Of a stretch of DNA of 64,000 bases, positions 1 to 8,871 are shown in pieces. The stretch is from assembly GCF_008634025.1 (NCBI RefSeq), contig NZ_PDCM01000001.1:124001-188000 (forward strand). The letters are read 5' to 3'. Under the pieces are notes generated by a model, which worked only from the letters and a program-made list of their open reading frames with translations, was not told where the DNA came from and did no database searches. Origin of the DNA: Streptomyces albofaciens JCM 4342 (GTDB lineage Bacteria > Actinomycetota > Actinomycetes > Streptomycetales > Streptomycetaceae). Each line of letters opens with the position of its first letter. The first letter of the stretch is position 1. A program made the position numbers and the translations under genes.

Positions 1-273
1 CACCCCGGTCCGGCGATGAACGCCGACCGCCCCCACGTCGTAGTTGTCATGCACCGAGCTTCGGCGATCAACGACCACCCCAGCCTCCGGGAACCCCCGG
101 ACACACCCCTGAGCAACCCCCGACGCTTCCCGGGCACCGGCCGATGACTCCCCCGACTCCGGTCGATCCCCCTCCCGCTCTTGCCGATGCCTCTCTCCGA
201 CTGCTCTGGCCAAAGCTTCCCCGGCGTCTGACCGACGCTTCCAGCGGCCCCGGGGCACCGCTCGGCCGGCGGT
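1..273. other. Left-edge spacer, no clear gene
   Basis: I see no convincing gene here. One minus-strand frame stays open from the stop of the next gene to the window edge, but it has no clear ribosome binding site and an arginine/glycine-rich composition. It could be the start of a gene lying mostly outside the window. Confidence 0.3.
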
Positions 274-621
274 TCAGTCGAGCTTCATGTCACCGAAGAC
301 AACCTTGCTGTTCCAGTTCCCTCCTCCCCAGTTGTGGGCGGCGGTGGACGGTGCGGACTGCTTCCGATCAATGCGCGCGCTGTCAGCATGCGTGCCACCC
401 ACATGCTTGCCACCCACGTGCTTCCAGTCATCGGGGGCTCCGACGCCCCGGCCGTGGCGCCCAGGGTGGCCAACGTGCCCCACCGTGACCGGGTGGCCAA
501 GAGGGACGACGTGACTGATCTTGCCGTCCCGGCTGTCGGCGGTAGCCGTACCGGCGGTGCACAGGACCGCCGTGGCGGCCACGGTGAGTGCCCCGACCAC
601 GGCACCGATGGCTGCGCGCAT
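274..621 (-). CDS. Small secreted His/Gly-rich protein
   Basis: This is a 115-residue protein of unknown function. The first 28 or so residues form a Sec-type signal peptide: a short charged start, a hydrophobic Ala/Val core, and an A-T-A cleavage region. The mature part is rich in histidine and glycine, has no cysteine, and ends with an Asn/Gly/Trp-containing tail. A purine-rich ribosome binding site (GGGGAGA) lies just upstream of the ATG. It stands alone, transcribed in the same direction as the carotenoid oxygenase, which lies upstream of it. I do not recognise a family. Metal binding through the histidines is only a guess. Confidence 0.6.
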   Translation of the reverse strand: MRAAIGAVVGALTVAATAVLCTAGTATADSRDGKISHVVPLGHPVTVGHVGHPGRHGRGVGAPDDWKHVGGKHVGGTHADSARIDRKQSAPSTAAHNWGGGNWNSKVVFGDMKLD

Positions 622-740
622 GAGACTTCTCCCCTCGTCAGGAGCCGTCCGGAGTGGACACCCTCATCCGATACCGGCGCGCCCCCGACCGCCATTCGGT
701 CGCGTGCACTCGGGGGACCGGGGGCGGGCCTGCTCAACCG

Positions 741-2111
741 CTACTGGACAGGCTCCGGGTCCGGGAGCCAGTTCCCGTGGAAGCCGTGGGGCACCCGCCG
801 GGGCAGGTGGACCGTGGCCACCGGGTCCTTGGATATGTCCTCCGCATCGAGGATGACCAGATCGCTGGTGTCCGTGGCGGCGTCGTAGACGTACGTGAGC
901 AGCCACCCCGGTCCGTCGGGCCGGTCGTCCGCCGGGGCGAAGGACGCCTCGTCCGGTGCGCGGCCGGGGCCGAAGTCGTGCCGGGTGCTGGTGCCGGCGT
1001 GCAGGTCGTAGCGGATCAGCGCGCCCGGCAGCGGGCCGGAACCGGGCCCGCCGGACCGCGTGATGTGTCCGAACCGGGCGTTCAGCCCCGCCATGCGGTC
1101 GTCGATGCGCGGGAACTCGCCCGACTGGTCGTCCAGCTGTTCCTCGGTGACCGTCCCCGAGGCCAGGTCGATGGTCCACCGCCACAGGGTGGACAACGAC
1201 TTGAACTCGAACGTCGGATAGCGGGACACATGGAGCACGATGCGTCCCTGCGCGTCGTCGAACGCGTTGAGCGAGTGGAACACGTAGCAGGGATCTATGG
1301 GGAACCAGCGGACCTGGCCGTACGGGTCATCGCGCCGCAGGACGCCGAGCCGGGCCCCGTACTCCGGGTCCCACACGAACGGCATGCCGGGCGACCGGTG
1401 GTCGAAGACCATCGGGAGGTCCATGAAGACCACATGCTCCGCCGTCAGGTGGAAGTCGTGCATCATCGTCGGCGCCGGAACCTCGATGGGGCGGCTCACC
1501 GCCAACGTTCCGTCGGCATCGGCCCGGTGATAGGTCAGGTAGGGCGCGGCCGTGGTGGCGTAGCCGAAGAAGTGCAGTTCGCCCGTGGTCGGGCAGGTCT
1601 TCGGATGCGCGGTCATGGCGGTGGTCAGCCGACCGCCGAAGTCGTACGGACCGACGGTCTCCAGCTCATGCCCCGGACGGCAGTCGATCTCGTACGGGAA
1701 GGACGACTCGACCAGGGCGAAGGTGCGGCCGGCGTGCCGGACCACGTGGGTGTTGGCGACCCCGGCGGCCAGGCCGTGACCCCCTCGCTCGTCACCGACA
1801 CGTATGCCGTCGGTGAAGGTCACCGTGCGGACCCAGCGGTTGCGGTACGAGACGGCCTTGCCGCCTTCCAGTCGGACGCCGTGGACCATGCCGTCGCCGA
1901 AGAACCAGTGCGCCGACGCGGCGTCCCGTGGGTTGGGGCCGTTGCGGAGGTACCAGCCCGTCAGCTCGGGCGGCACCGCTCCGGTGACGGGCAGTTCGTA
2001 CGCGGTGAGTTCCTCCATCACCGGGGCGAAGTTGCCCGCGAGGTGTGGGGGAGGAGCGGAAGCGGAACCGGCCGCCCGGGCGGCGGAGCCGGAAGGGTCT
2101 GTCGTCGTCAT
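741..2111 (-). CDS. Carotenoid cleavage oxygenase family protein
   Basis: This 456-residue protein is the usual length for the carotenoid oxygenase/RPE65 family, non-haem iron enzymes that cut a double bond in carotenoids or other conjugated substrates. The N-terminus has the family landmark LTGWYLRNGPNPR. Four histidines in family positions are visible: in AMTAHPKTCP, MMHDFH, FHSLNAFDD and the C-terminal PHGFHGNW, the expected iron ligands. The start codon overlaps the stop of the upstream membrane-protein gene (ATGA), with GGAGG nine bases ahead, so the two are probably translationally coupled. The unit faces a divergent PadR gene across a palindrome. The substrate cannot be told from sequence, since stilbene-type and apocarotenoid cleavers look alike. 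Confidence 0.9.
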   Translation of the reverse strand: MTTTDPSGSAARAAGSASAPPPHLAGNFAPVMEELTAYELPVTGAVPPELTGWYLRNGPNPRDAASAHWFFGDGMVHGVRLEGGKAVSYRNRWVRTVTFTDGIRVGDERGGHGLAAGVANTHVVRHAGRTFALVESSFPYEIDCRPGHELETVGPYDFGGRLTTAMTAHPKTCPTTGELHFFGYATTAAPYLTYHRADADGTLAVSRPIEVPAPTMMHDFHLTAEHVVFMDLPMVFDHRSPGMPFVWDPEYGARLGVLRRDDPYGQVRWFPIDPCYVFHSLNAFDDAQGRIVLHVSRYPTFEFKSLSTLWRWTIDLASGTVTEEQLDDQSGEFPRIDDRMAGLNARFGHITRSGGPGSGPLPGALIRYDLHAGTSTRHDFGPGRAPDEASFAPADDRPDGPGWLLTYVYDAATDTSDLVILDAEDISKDPVATVHLPRRVPHGFHGNWLPDPEPVQ

Positions 2112-2698
2112 GCGGTTCGAGCCTCCTGGACGTAGGAGCGTTCGCCGGCCTTCTCCAGGAAGCGCGCTCGTGCGCGCTCCGGGTAGGTCACGGTGAAGCG
2201 CAGCGGGATGACGAAGGCACTGACGTGGACGGCGATCAGGGCGGCCGGGCCCAGTCCGAAGGCCGTGACCAGGACCTGCCCCACCGCGGCGAGTGTGAAG
2301 GACGCCGCCCAGGCCGCGCTGAGCACATGGTTGATCCGCAGGAAGAGCGGGGACTGCCAGACCTCGGGCGGCGCGTGGTGCCGGGCTATGGCGAGAGTGA
2401 AGGGGCGGCGGACCGCTATGGAGCCCCAGGTGATCAACGCCAGCCAGCCCGACGACAGGGCTCCGTCGTAAGCCCGCAGCCCGCTGTCCGGGCGGAGGAA
2501 CGCGAGCGCGGTGAGACCCGCGAAGAACACGAGCGTGCCGTACTCAAGGACCCGGAGCGAGGGGGACAGGCCCCCGGCGCGGTCCATGTAGAGCAGTACG
2601 CCACCGAGCAGCAGGCCCGCCAGCGCGGCCCACTGCCACGACGCCCAGGCCACGGCTCCGTAAGCGATCCACGGGATGAACCCCCGCAAGTAGGTCAT
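2108..2698 (-). CDS. Polytopic membrane protein
   Basis: This is a 196-residue integral membrane protein with about five to six hydrophobic segments and short charged loops. The ATG at 2698 is preferred because an upstream in-frame ATG at 2743 lies inside the palindromic operator-like site. It is first in the operon and overlaps the carotenoid oxygenase gene by four bases. I do not recognise the family. The pairing suggests it handles the same lipophilic substrate or product, for example as a membrane-bound desaturase, hydroxylase or transport partner. No catalytic histidine boxes are visible, so this role is inference. Confidence 0.75.
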   Translation of the reverse strand: MTYLRGFIPWIAYGAVAWASWQWAALAGLLLGGVLLYMDRAGGLSPSLRVLEYGTLVFFAGLTALAFLRPDSGLRAYDGALSSGWLALITWGSIAVRRPFTLAIARHHAPPEVWQSPLFLRINHVLSAAWAASFTLAAVGQVLVTAFGLGPAALIAVHVSAFVIPLRFTVTYPERARARFLEKAGERSYVQEARTA

Positions 2699-2735
2699 GA
2701 AACTCGACTCCCCCGCCATCCAGCGACATTCCAAC

Positions 2736-2749
2736 TTCGACATGTCGAA
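2736..2749. promoter_or_regulatory. Palindromic operator candidate, PadR-type
   Basis: TTCGACATGTCGAA is a perfect 14-bp palindrome in the divergent spacer between the oxygenase operon and the padR-like gene. PadR proteins usually bind ATGT/ACAT-containing dyads, and the centre here reads ACATGT. It is probably the operator for both directions. Confidence 0.5.
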
Positions 2750-2800
2750 AGTAGAAGGTCCTGCGTTGACGTGTCAAGACTGGAAGGTAAAGTAACGGCC

Positions 2801-3397
2801 ATGAGCCTCCGCCATGCCGTTCTGGGCCTGCTGGCCGAAGCCCCTGCCAGCGGCTATGACTTGATGAAGACATTCGACCTGTCGCTCGCGCATGTCTGGC
2901 CGGCCACCCAGAGCCAGGTCTACGGAGAGCTGAACAAACTCACCGACGCACAGCTCATCGAGGTGGTGGCCCACGGTCCCCGCGGCCGCAAGGAGTACGC
3001 CATCACCAAGGCCGGCCGGGCCGAACTGCATCGCTGGCTCATCGAGGTGGAACCCACCGGCCCGCAGCGCCACGACGGCCTGCTCCGCGTCTTCTTCCTC
3101 GGCGTACTCACGCCACTGGAGGCCCGTACGTTCCTCCTGCAACAGGCCGAGCGGGCCGCCCGAACACACGCCCTCTACCAGGAGGTCGCCGACAGCAGCG
3201 ACTGGGACGAGGAAATGGTCGCGGTGTACGGGCGCATCGCCCTCGAATTCGGTCTGCGGCAGACCGCCATGGTGGAGGACTGGGCCAAATGGGCCGCTGA
3301 CGAGATCAACTCGGACCGGGCACGCCGGGCCCGGGACGCGGTCAAGAAGCAGGAAGAGAAGGCCGAGAAGCGGCAGCGGGAGATGCAGGAGCGGTAG
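2801..3397 (+). CDS. PadR family transcriptional regulator
   Basis: This 198-residue protein has an N-terminal winged helix (residues 1-85; SLRHAVLGLLAEAPASGYDL is typical of PadR) and a C-terminal helical dimerisation domain of the PadR-like/Vir type. It ends in a highly charged Lys/Glu/Arg helix. PadR repressors usually release DNA on binding phenolic or lipophilic ligands. The gene is divergent from the membrane protein/carotenoid oxygenase pair with a palindrome between them, so it most likely controls that pair and itself. The ATG at 2801 begins the conserved domain; a longer in-frame upstream extension is an artefact of high GC content. Confidence 0.9.
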   Translation: MSLRHAVLGLLAEAPASGYDLMKTFDLSLAHVWPATQSQVYGELNKLTDAQLIEVVAHGPRGRKEYAITKAGRAELHRWLIEVEPTGPQRHDGLLRVFFLGVLTPLEARTFLLQQAERAARTHALYQEVADSSDWDEEMVAVYGRIALEFGLRQTAMVEDWAKWAADEINSDRARRARDAVKKQEEKAEKRQREMQER

Positions 3398-3415
3398 CCG
3401 GACGGGGGTGAGTCT

Positions 3416-3622
3416 CCTGGCCGAGCGCGGCACGGATGGGCCCCTGGCCACGCCCGCCACGGGTAGATCGCTGGGCGAGCCCGGCACGGGTAGATCCTTG
3501 GTCGAGCCCGGCGCGGATGTGATTCATGGCCGAGCCCGGCACGGGCGGATCCCCGGCCAGAGCCCGGCGCGAATGAGATTCATGGCCGAGCCCGGCACGG
3601 GCGGACCCTCTGTCGGCCCCGG
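3416..3622. repeat. 28-bp imperfect tandem repeat
   Basis: At least five copies of a GC-rich unit built around GAGCCCGGCRCGG recur every 28 bases or so in the spacer between the convergent padR and tetR genes. No coding signal is seen. The repeat could act as a folded transcription end or simply be slippage-generated. Confidence 0.7.
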
Positions 3623-3666
3623 CTCTCGTGCAGGCCACCGGCCCACCCCACTCGGGCGGCCCCCGT

Positions 3667-4371
3667 TCAGCCCCGCCGGGCCTCAGCCCCGGGCCCTCCA
3701 TCCAACGCCCCGTACAAGAAGACCTCCACCAACTCCCGTGCCCCGGCCCCCTCTTTCTCCCCGGACGGCGTCGCCGCCTGCCCCAGCGTCAGGAACACCC
3801 TGGCCAGCGCCTCCGGCGCCATCCGCAGCCGGTCCCGATCGGGTTCGATCAGGGCGGTGACCGCGGCCAGTGGAGCCGCCATCGCCGCTTCCCGGCTTCC
3901 GGGCACTGGCGCCGGGCTCGCGCCCGTACGTGCGCCCGGATCCGGGCCCGTACCCGAATCCCCGCTCTTCGGGGCCTCCCGCCCCCGCAACTGCCCCGTC
4001 GCGCGCAGCGCGCCGATCACCGCGCCGATACGCGACAGGTGCTCCCGCATCGCGTCCAGCGCCTCGGTCAACCGGTCGGCGAGCGGCTGGTCCAGGGAGA
4101 TGGCGGCCAGCGATGTGAGCAGGGCGTCGGGGCGGAGGGCCTCGGCCACACAAGCCGCCAGCAGGGCGTCCTTGTCCTCGAATACACGGAAGATCGTCGC
4201 TTCGCCGATGCCCGCGGCACGCGCCACCTTCGCGGTGGTCACGGCCGCCCCGTACTCGGCCACCAGGGGCAGCGCGGCCGTAACGATCATCGCCCGGCGC
4301 TCGTCGGCGCTCATCCCGGGCGCGCGACGGCGCCGGCCCGGCGCGCCCGCCGCCTCCACTGCCTCAGCCAT
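3667..4371 (-). CDS. TetR family transcriptional regulator
   Basis: This is a 234-residue protein. Residues 25-70 form the TetR DNA-binding domain, with the recognition region TTAKVARAAGIGEATIFRVF. The remainder is the variable ligand-binding and dimerisation part, with a Gly/Ala/Pro-rich loop around residues 125-150. A basic stretch (GRRRR) precedes the helix-turn-helix. The gene lies just downstream of pspAB, 56 bp away in the same direction. Its target cannot be assigned from position alone. The start is the first ATG of the frame. Confidence 0.9.
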   Translation of the reverse strand: MAEAVEAAGAPGRRRRAPGMSADERRAMIVTAALPLVAEYGAAVTTAKVARAAGIGEATIFRVFEDKDALLAACVAEALRPDALLTSLAAISLDQPLADRLTEALDAMREHLSRIGAVIGALRATGQLRGREAPKSGDSGTGPDPGARTGASPAPVPGSREAAMAAPLAAVTALIEPDRDRLRMAPEALARVFLTLGQAATPSGEKEGAGARELVEVFLYGALDGGPGAEARRG

Positions 4372-4427
4372 GCCGCCAAGTTACGCGAGCCGGCCACCCG
4401 CGCCCGAACCGGCCGCCACCGGCCCGG

Positions 4428-5003
4428 TCACAGTCCCGGCGCGCCCCAGACCGGGAACCACCGGCTCAGGTCCGCCTCGATCTCCAGGTCGTCGGCGAGC
4501 AGCGCGCGCATCTCCAGTTCGAGGGCGTTGTCACGCTTCTCGGTGGACGCTCCTTCCGGCCCGGTTTGCGGGGCGAAAGGATAGAACGTACCGCGCTTGT
4601 AGAGATACACCAGCGCCAGCGAGCGTTCCCGGTCGTCGCGGAAGCCCATGAGGGAACACAGCAGTTGCGGACCGAAACCCGCGCTCTCCAGGGAGCTGTT
4701 GACCGCGTGCAGGTCGTTCACCAGGGCCGCGATGTCGTCGGGGGCGTGCCGGGCGAGCATCCACGTGTAGCCGTACTCGTCCTGGCTGAACTCGGCCGGG
4801 CTGCCCAGAAGGCCGCGCACCTCCTCCTGGATGCCGCGGAACGCGCCGCCTTCGACGCTCGCGAAACACACCGAGCCGAGGCCGGTGGGCCGGAAACCGG
4901 CCGCGGCCTGGAGCGTGACGGCTGCGGAAGGAAGCGCGAAGAGCCGGTCGAGGTCGGGACGTACCGGCTTGCTGCGCCCGAGGATGGCGTCCAGGAAACC
5001 CAT
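4428..5003 (-). CDS. pspAB: PspA-associated protein PspAB
   Basis: This is a 191-residue soluble protein of the actinobacterial PspAB type. It starts MGFLDAILGRSKPV and has the family's conserved middle with a Phe-rich section and an acidic C-terminus. PspAB proteins are encoded next to HtpX and belong to the phage-shock/membrane-stress network. Here it follows htpX by 27 bp in the same direction, so the two should be co-transcribed. No pspA gene lies in the window. The ATG is followed directly by the conserved MGFLD start. Confidence 0.85.
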   Translation of the reverse strand: MGFLDAILGRSKPVRPDLDRLFALPSAAVTLQAAAGFRPTGLGSVCFASVEGGAFRGIQEEVRGLLGSPAEFSQDEYGYTWMLARHAPDDIAALVNDLHAVNSSLESAGFGPQLLCSLMGFRDDRERSLALVYLYKRGTFYPFAPQTGPEGASTEKRDNALELEMRALLADDLEIEADLSRWFPVWGAPGL

Positions 5004-5030
5004 GCGGTGCTCTCTCCTTGATCGGTCGGG

Positions 5031-5930
5031 TCACGGCCGTCCCAGCTGCGCCGATATCCGGCCCAGCTGTTCCAGCCGCTGCTCCAGCGTCGGGTGCGAG
5101 GACAGCAGCCGTCCGAAGCTCTCCTTCGAGAACGCCGGCACGAAGAAGAACGCGTTGAACGGTTCGGCCTTGCGCAGGTCCCGCGTCGGGATCCGCGCCA
5201 TCTGCCCGGTGACCTTGGTCAGTGCGGCGGCCAGCGCGGACGGCCGCCCCGTCAGGAGTGCGGCGGCCCGGTCGGCGGACAGCTCCCGGTAGCGCGACAG
5301 CAAGCGGGTCAGCAGGAAGCTGACGGCGTAGACGACGGCGCTGACCAGCGTGACGATGAGCACGGCGATCGCCGCGTTGTTGTCGCGGTTGTTGCGTCCG
5401 ACGCCGCTCCACAGGGCCGCCCGCGTGATGATCCCGGCCAGTACGCCCAGGAACGACGCGATCGTCATGACCGCGACATCGCGGTGGGCGACATGGGACA
5501 GCTCGTGCGCGAGAACGCCTTCCAGTTCCTCCGGCTCCAGCCGCCGCAGCAGACCGGTCGTCGCGCACACCATCGCGTTCTTCTGGTTTCGGCCGGTCGC
5601 GAAGGCGTTCGGTACGTCGGACTCGGCCACCGCGACGCGCGGCTTGGGCATGTCGGCCAGCGCACACAGCCGGTCGACGGCGCCGTGCAGCTCGGGCGCC
5701 TGTTCAGGGGAGACCTCGCGGGCGCCCATGCTGAAGGCCGCGATCCGGTCGCTGAACCAGAACTGCGCGATGAACAGGGCGCCCGAGATGAGCAGCACCA
5801 CCACCCACGCCCCCTTGAGGAGCACCACCAGCACGCCCACCACGACCACGTACAGCAGGCCGATGAAGAACATCGTCGTGACCATGCGCGAGGTCAGGCC
5901 GCGGTCGGGGGCGAATCGGGTTCGTGCCAT
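5031..5930 (-). CDS. htpX: Zinc metalloprotease HtpX (M48)
   Basis: This 299-residue membrane protease of the M48B family degrades damaged membrane proteins. Two transmembrane segments lie near residues 17-60. The zinc motif is H142-E-L-S-H146 in VLAHELSHVAHRD. Two more hydrophobic segments follow at roughly 155-210, and a downstream Glu in the RYRELSADRAAA segment is the expected third zinc ligand. Length and layout match full-length HtpX. It is first in the htpX-pspAB pair. The active site faces the cytoplasm in known homologues. Confidence 0.95.
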   Translation of the reverse strand: MARTRFAPDRGLTSRMVTTMFFIGLLYVVVVGVLVVLLKGAWVVVLLISGALFIAQFWFSDRIAAFSMGAREVSPEQAPELHGAVDRLCALADMPKPRVAVAESDVPNAFATGRNQKNAMVCATTGLLRRLEPEELEGVLAHELSHVAHRDVAVMTIASFLGVLAGIITRAALWSGVGRNNRDNNAAIAVLIVTLVSAVVYAVSFLLTRLLSRYRELSADRAAALLTGRPSALAAALTKVTGQMARIPTRDLRKAEPFNAFFFVPAFSKESFGRLLSSHPTLEQRLEQLGRISAQLGRP

Positions 5931-6514
5931 GCCTCTCAGTCCTCCAACCCGCAGAGTCCGTAGAGCTCACCCGAGGAACCGCGCTCCATCGAGGAACCGC
6001 GCGGGTGCCTCTGCCCCGATTCTCCCTCTTGCCGGGTTTTTACGGCGTAAAGCGGAGGCCATGGTTTTCGGCGGGCCAGCGGATCGGCGGGGGGGCCGGG
6101 TCGGCGGATGGCCGAGGGCGGCGGGTGCGCCGAGGGCAGCGGGTGCGCCGAGGCGGCGAGGCAGCGGGGAGCGGCCGGGCTGCGAGGCAGCGGGGAGCGG
6201 GCGGGCTGCGAGGCAGCGGGGAGCGGGCGGGGATGCGAGGCAGCGGGCGGGGCGACCGGGGGCAACGTGGGCGGGAAGACCACCACAACCGGACCACCCG
6301 CACCATACGGCCCCCGGAGTACCCGAAGTATCCCTAGCAGCCATAGCGCCGGGAGCACCCGGAGCCCCCGGAGCGGCCATAGCGCGCCGAGCACCCGTAT
6401 CGGCCCGCCGGACCCTTCACGCGGTCCCCGTAGGGCCCACAGGCCCCTTCACGCGGTCCCCGTAGCGCACGCAGGACCCTTCGCGCAGCCCCCATAACCA
6501 CCCACAGCCCCGTC
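5931..6514. other. Spacer with tandem repeats upstream of htpX
   Basis: No gene is seen. The spacer holds the htpX promoter region and two repeat blocks. A 26-bp unit (GCGAGGCAGCGGGGAGCG core) starts at 6156, 6182, 6208 and 6235. A unit of roughly 33 bp containing CGCGGTCCCCGTAG lies at about 6413-6500, just past the stop of the luciferase-like gene. Confidence 0.6.
6120..6250. repeat. 26-bp minisatellite
   Basis: Four copies of a 26-bp G-rich unit, spaced 26, 26 and 27 bp apart, are preceded by shorter GGGTGCGCCGAGG repeats. The block is noncoding. Confidence 0.75.
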
Positions 6515-7408
6515 CTACCGCCCGAGCTGTGTCAGCCCCTCCGTAGCGATCCGCTCGAACACCGTGAGATCGGCTTCGAAGATCGAGTCGGCGATCGGCC
6601 AGTGCAGCACGATCTCGTCGATGCCCGCCTCGGCGTGTGCACCCGCGAAATCCACGAAGGCGTCCAGAGAAGCGAGCGGACGGTCCGGCGAGAATCCGGT
6701 GAGCATGGTCTTCGCCAGCTCCCCGGCGTCCCGGCCGGTCTCGGCACAGGCCTTCTCCAGACGGCCGACCTGCCCGCGTACCGCCTCCAGCGAGTCGGCC
6801 GCGCTGCCGGTAGCGGACACCTTCGGATCGCCGGTCGTCACCCACGCCTGTCCGTGAGCGGCCGCCAGCTTCATCCCGCGCGGTCCGGTAGCCGCGATTG
6901 CGAACGGCAACCTGGGCCGCTGCACACAGCCGGGGATGTTGCGTACCTCGTGGGCGCGGTAGTGCTCGCCCTCGTAGGAGACCACGTCGTTCGTGAGCAG
7001 CCGGTCCAGCAGCGGCACGAACTCGGCGAAGTGGTCGGCGCGTTCCCGGGGCGTCCACGGCTCCTGGCCGAGCGCCGTGGCGTCGAAACCGGAGCCGCCG
7101 GCACCGATGCCCAGGGTGATCCGCCCGTCGCTGATGTCGTCCAGCGAGATCAGTTCCTTGGCGAGGGTCACCGGGTGCCGGAAGTTCGGGGAGGTCACGA
7201 GCGTGCCCAGGCGCATGCGGGAGGTCGCGGCGGCGGCCGCGGTCAGCGTGGGCACCGCGCCGAACCACGGGCCGTCGCGAAAGCTCCGCCAGGACAGGTG
7301 GTCATAGGTGTACGCGGTGTGGAAGCCCAGTTCCTCGGCGCGCTGCCACACCTCCCGGCCACCCTCGGACCAGCGGCGGACGGGGAGGATCACGGTGCTC
7401 AGTCGCAT
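6515..7408 (-). CDS. LLM-class F420-dependent oxidoreductase
   Basis: This 297-residue protein is a bacterial-luciferase-fold (TIM barrel) oxidoreductase. Typical features include TAYTYDHLSW near the N-terminus, the SRMRLGTLVTSPNFRHP strand region, and GRITLGIGAGGSGFD, which belongs to the cofactor-binding region. In actinobacteria this group mostly uses deazaflavin F420 rather than FMN. The ATG at 7408 begins the barrel; the frame is open further upstream only because it reads antisense through a 22-bp minisatellite. It is monocistronic and divergent from a HAD gene. The substrate is unknown. Confidence 0.88.
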   Translation of the reverse strand: MRLSTVILPVRRWSEGGREVWQRAEELGFHTAYTYDHLSWRSFRDGPWFGAVPTLTAAAAATSRMRLGTLVTSPNFRHPVTLAKELISLDDISDGRITLGIGAGGSGFDATALGQEPWTPRERADHFAEFVPLLDRLLTNDVVSYEGEHYRAHEVRNIPGCVQRPRLPFAIAATGPRGMKLAAAHGQAWVTTGDPKVSATGSAADSLEAVRGQVGRLEKACAETGRDAGELAKTMLTGFSPDRPLASLDAFVDFAGAHAEAGIDEIVLHWPIADSIFEADLTVFERIATEGLTQLGR

Positions 7409-7889
7409 GCGTACGAGCCTACGGCCGCACGTGAAGCCCCTTGCGAGCCCCATGGTGCTCCAAGCCGCCGGGGGCGCACGCCGTAGGCACGGGCACGACA
7501 CTGAACGTACATTCGATGCGGTGCGGCACCCGTTCGACCCGACCGCCGCCATCGCACGGTGCCTCCCCAGACACCGCCCCCAGACACCACCCCCGGACAT
7601 CGCCCCAGACACCACTCCCAGACATCCGGACAGCCCTCCGCCCACGTCCGGACGGCCCCCGACCCACGTCCGGACACGCCTCTGCCCACGTCCGGATAAT
7701 CCCCGGCCCACGTCCGGCCACCCCTCGGCCCACGTCCGAGCACCCCTCCGCCCAGGTCCGGCCACCCCATCGCCGCTCGCCGATCCCCAACCGCGAACCA
7801 CCCGACCCCCCGCCCCTGGACAGGCGGTTCCTCCCCGTAAAGCTCATGCGCGCAACCCGCCGCACGCCTGTGCGCGCATATGCGCGAAG
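7409..7889. other. Divergent spacer with minisatellite
   Basis: This 481-bp spacer lies between the divergent oxidoreductase and HAD genes. Apart from the 22-bp repeat array and an AC-rich stretch before it, I see no gene or clear operator. Confidence 0.6.
7615..7772. repeat. 22-bp minisatellite
   Basis: The core CCCACGTCCG recurs at exactly 22-bp steps at 7641, 7663, 7685, 7707 and 7729, then as CCCAGGTCCG at 7751. Units are contiguous with no unique spacers, so this is a minisatellite and not a CRISPR. Confidence 0.85.
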
Positions 7890-8825
7890 ATGGACTCCGT
7901 GACTGATGCCTCCGCCGAGCCGCCGCAGGCTCCCCGGTCCGCCGAAAAAACGATCCGGCTGATCGCCACGGACCTCGACGGCACCCTGCTGCGTGACGAC
8001 AAGACGGTCTCCAGCCGGACGATCGCCGCGCTGGCCGCCGCCGAGCGGGCGGGCATCGAAGTCTTCTTCGTGACCGGGCGTCCGGCCCGCTGGATGGACG
8101 TGGTCAGCGATCACGTCCACGGGCACGGGCTGGCCATCTGCGCGAACGGCGCGGCCGTCGTCGATCTCCACCACGGCCGCCGCATCGTGGAGATCAGCCC
8201 GCTGGAGCGGCCCGCGGCGCTCGCGGTGGTGCACGCGCTGCGTGCCGCCGCTCCCGGTACGTCGTTCGCGGTCGAGCGGACCGGCGGAATCAACTACGAA
8301 CCGGAGTACCCGCCCTTCCAGCTCGACCCGGCCGCCGTCATCGCGCCCGTGGAGAAGCTCCTCGCCGAGCTGAGCCCGGAGGATTCGCGCTCCCCGCTTG
8401 CGCAGGAAGGCGCCACGGTCCCGCCGGCCTCCGAGGACATCGGTGCCGACCAGCCCGTGCTGAAGCTGCTCGCCCACCACCCCGACCTGGACCCGGACGC
8501 CTTCCTGGACCTCGCCCGCGCCCGGGCGGGCGCGTACGCGTCCTTCACCCGGTCCAGCCCGACCGCGCTCCTGGAGATCAGCGGGCTGGGCGTGAGCAAG
8601 GCCGACACGCTGGCGCGCTGCTGTGCCCAGCGCGGCATCGGCCCGGACCAGGTCGTCGCCTTCGGGGACATGCCCAACGACCTCGAAATGCTGGCCTGGG
8701 CAGGCACCTCGTACGCCATGGCCAACGCCCACCCCGACGTGCTCGCCGCGACCGGCCTGCACACCCACGGGAACAACGAGGACGGCGTCGCCGCCGTCAT
8801 CGAACGCATCCTGGAAGGCCGCTGA
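7890..8825 (+). CDS. HAD family hydrolase (Cof type)
   Basis: This 311-residue phosphatase of the haloacid dehalogenase superfamily is of the Cof/IIB cap type. Motif I is DLDGTLL near residue 28, with the nucleophile and acid/base aspartates. Motif II lies in FFVTGRP. Motif IV is the C-terminal GDMPNDLEM, which binds magnesium. Such enzymes act on sugar phosphates or small phosphorylated cofactors; the substrate here is unknown. The ATG at 7890 is the likely start, and a GTG nine bases later is a possible alternative. It is divergent from the LLM oxidoreductase. Confidence 0.9.
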   Translation: MDSVTDASAEPPQAPRSAEKTIRLIATDLDGTLLRDDKTVSSRTIAALAAAERAGIEVFFVTGRPARWMDVVSDHVHGHGLAICANGAAVVDLHHGRRIVEISPLERPAALAVVHALRAAAPGTSFAVERTGGINYEPEYPPFQLDPAAVIAPVEKLLAELSPEDSRSPLAQEGATVPPASEDIGADQPVLKLLAHHPDLDPDAFLDLARARAGAYASFTRSSPTALLEISGLGVSKADTLARCCAQRGIGPDQVVAFGDMPNDLEMLAWAGTSYAMANAHPDVLAATGLHTHGNNEDGVAAVIERILEGR

Positions 8826-8871
8826 CGCAGCCGGTCCACACGGCAGCGCCCGGCCCCGCCCGTCCCTCCCT

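Noticed and set aside
7615..7772. Possible CRISPR array
   Set aside because: Units are contiguous at 22 bp with no unique spacers, and no cas genes are present.
6515..7801. Long form of the LLM oxidoreductase with 131 extra N-terminal residues
   Set aside because: The extra part reads antisense through the 22-bp minisatellite and is a W/G/R repeat. The enzyme fold begins at the ATG at 7408.
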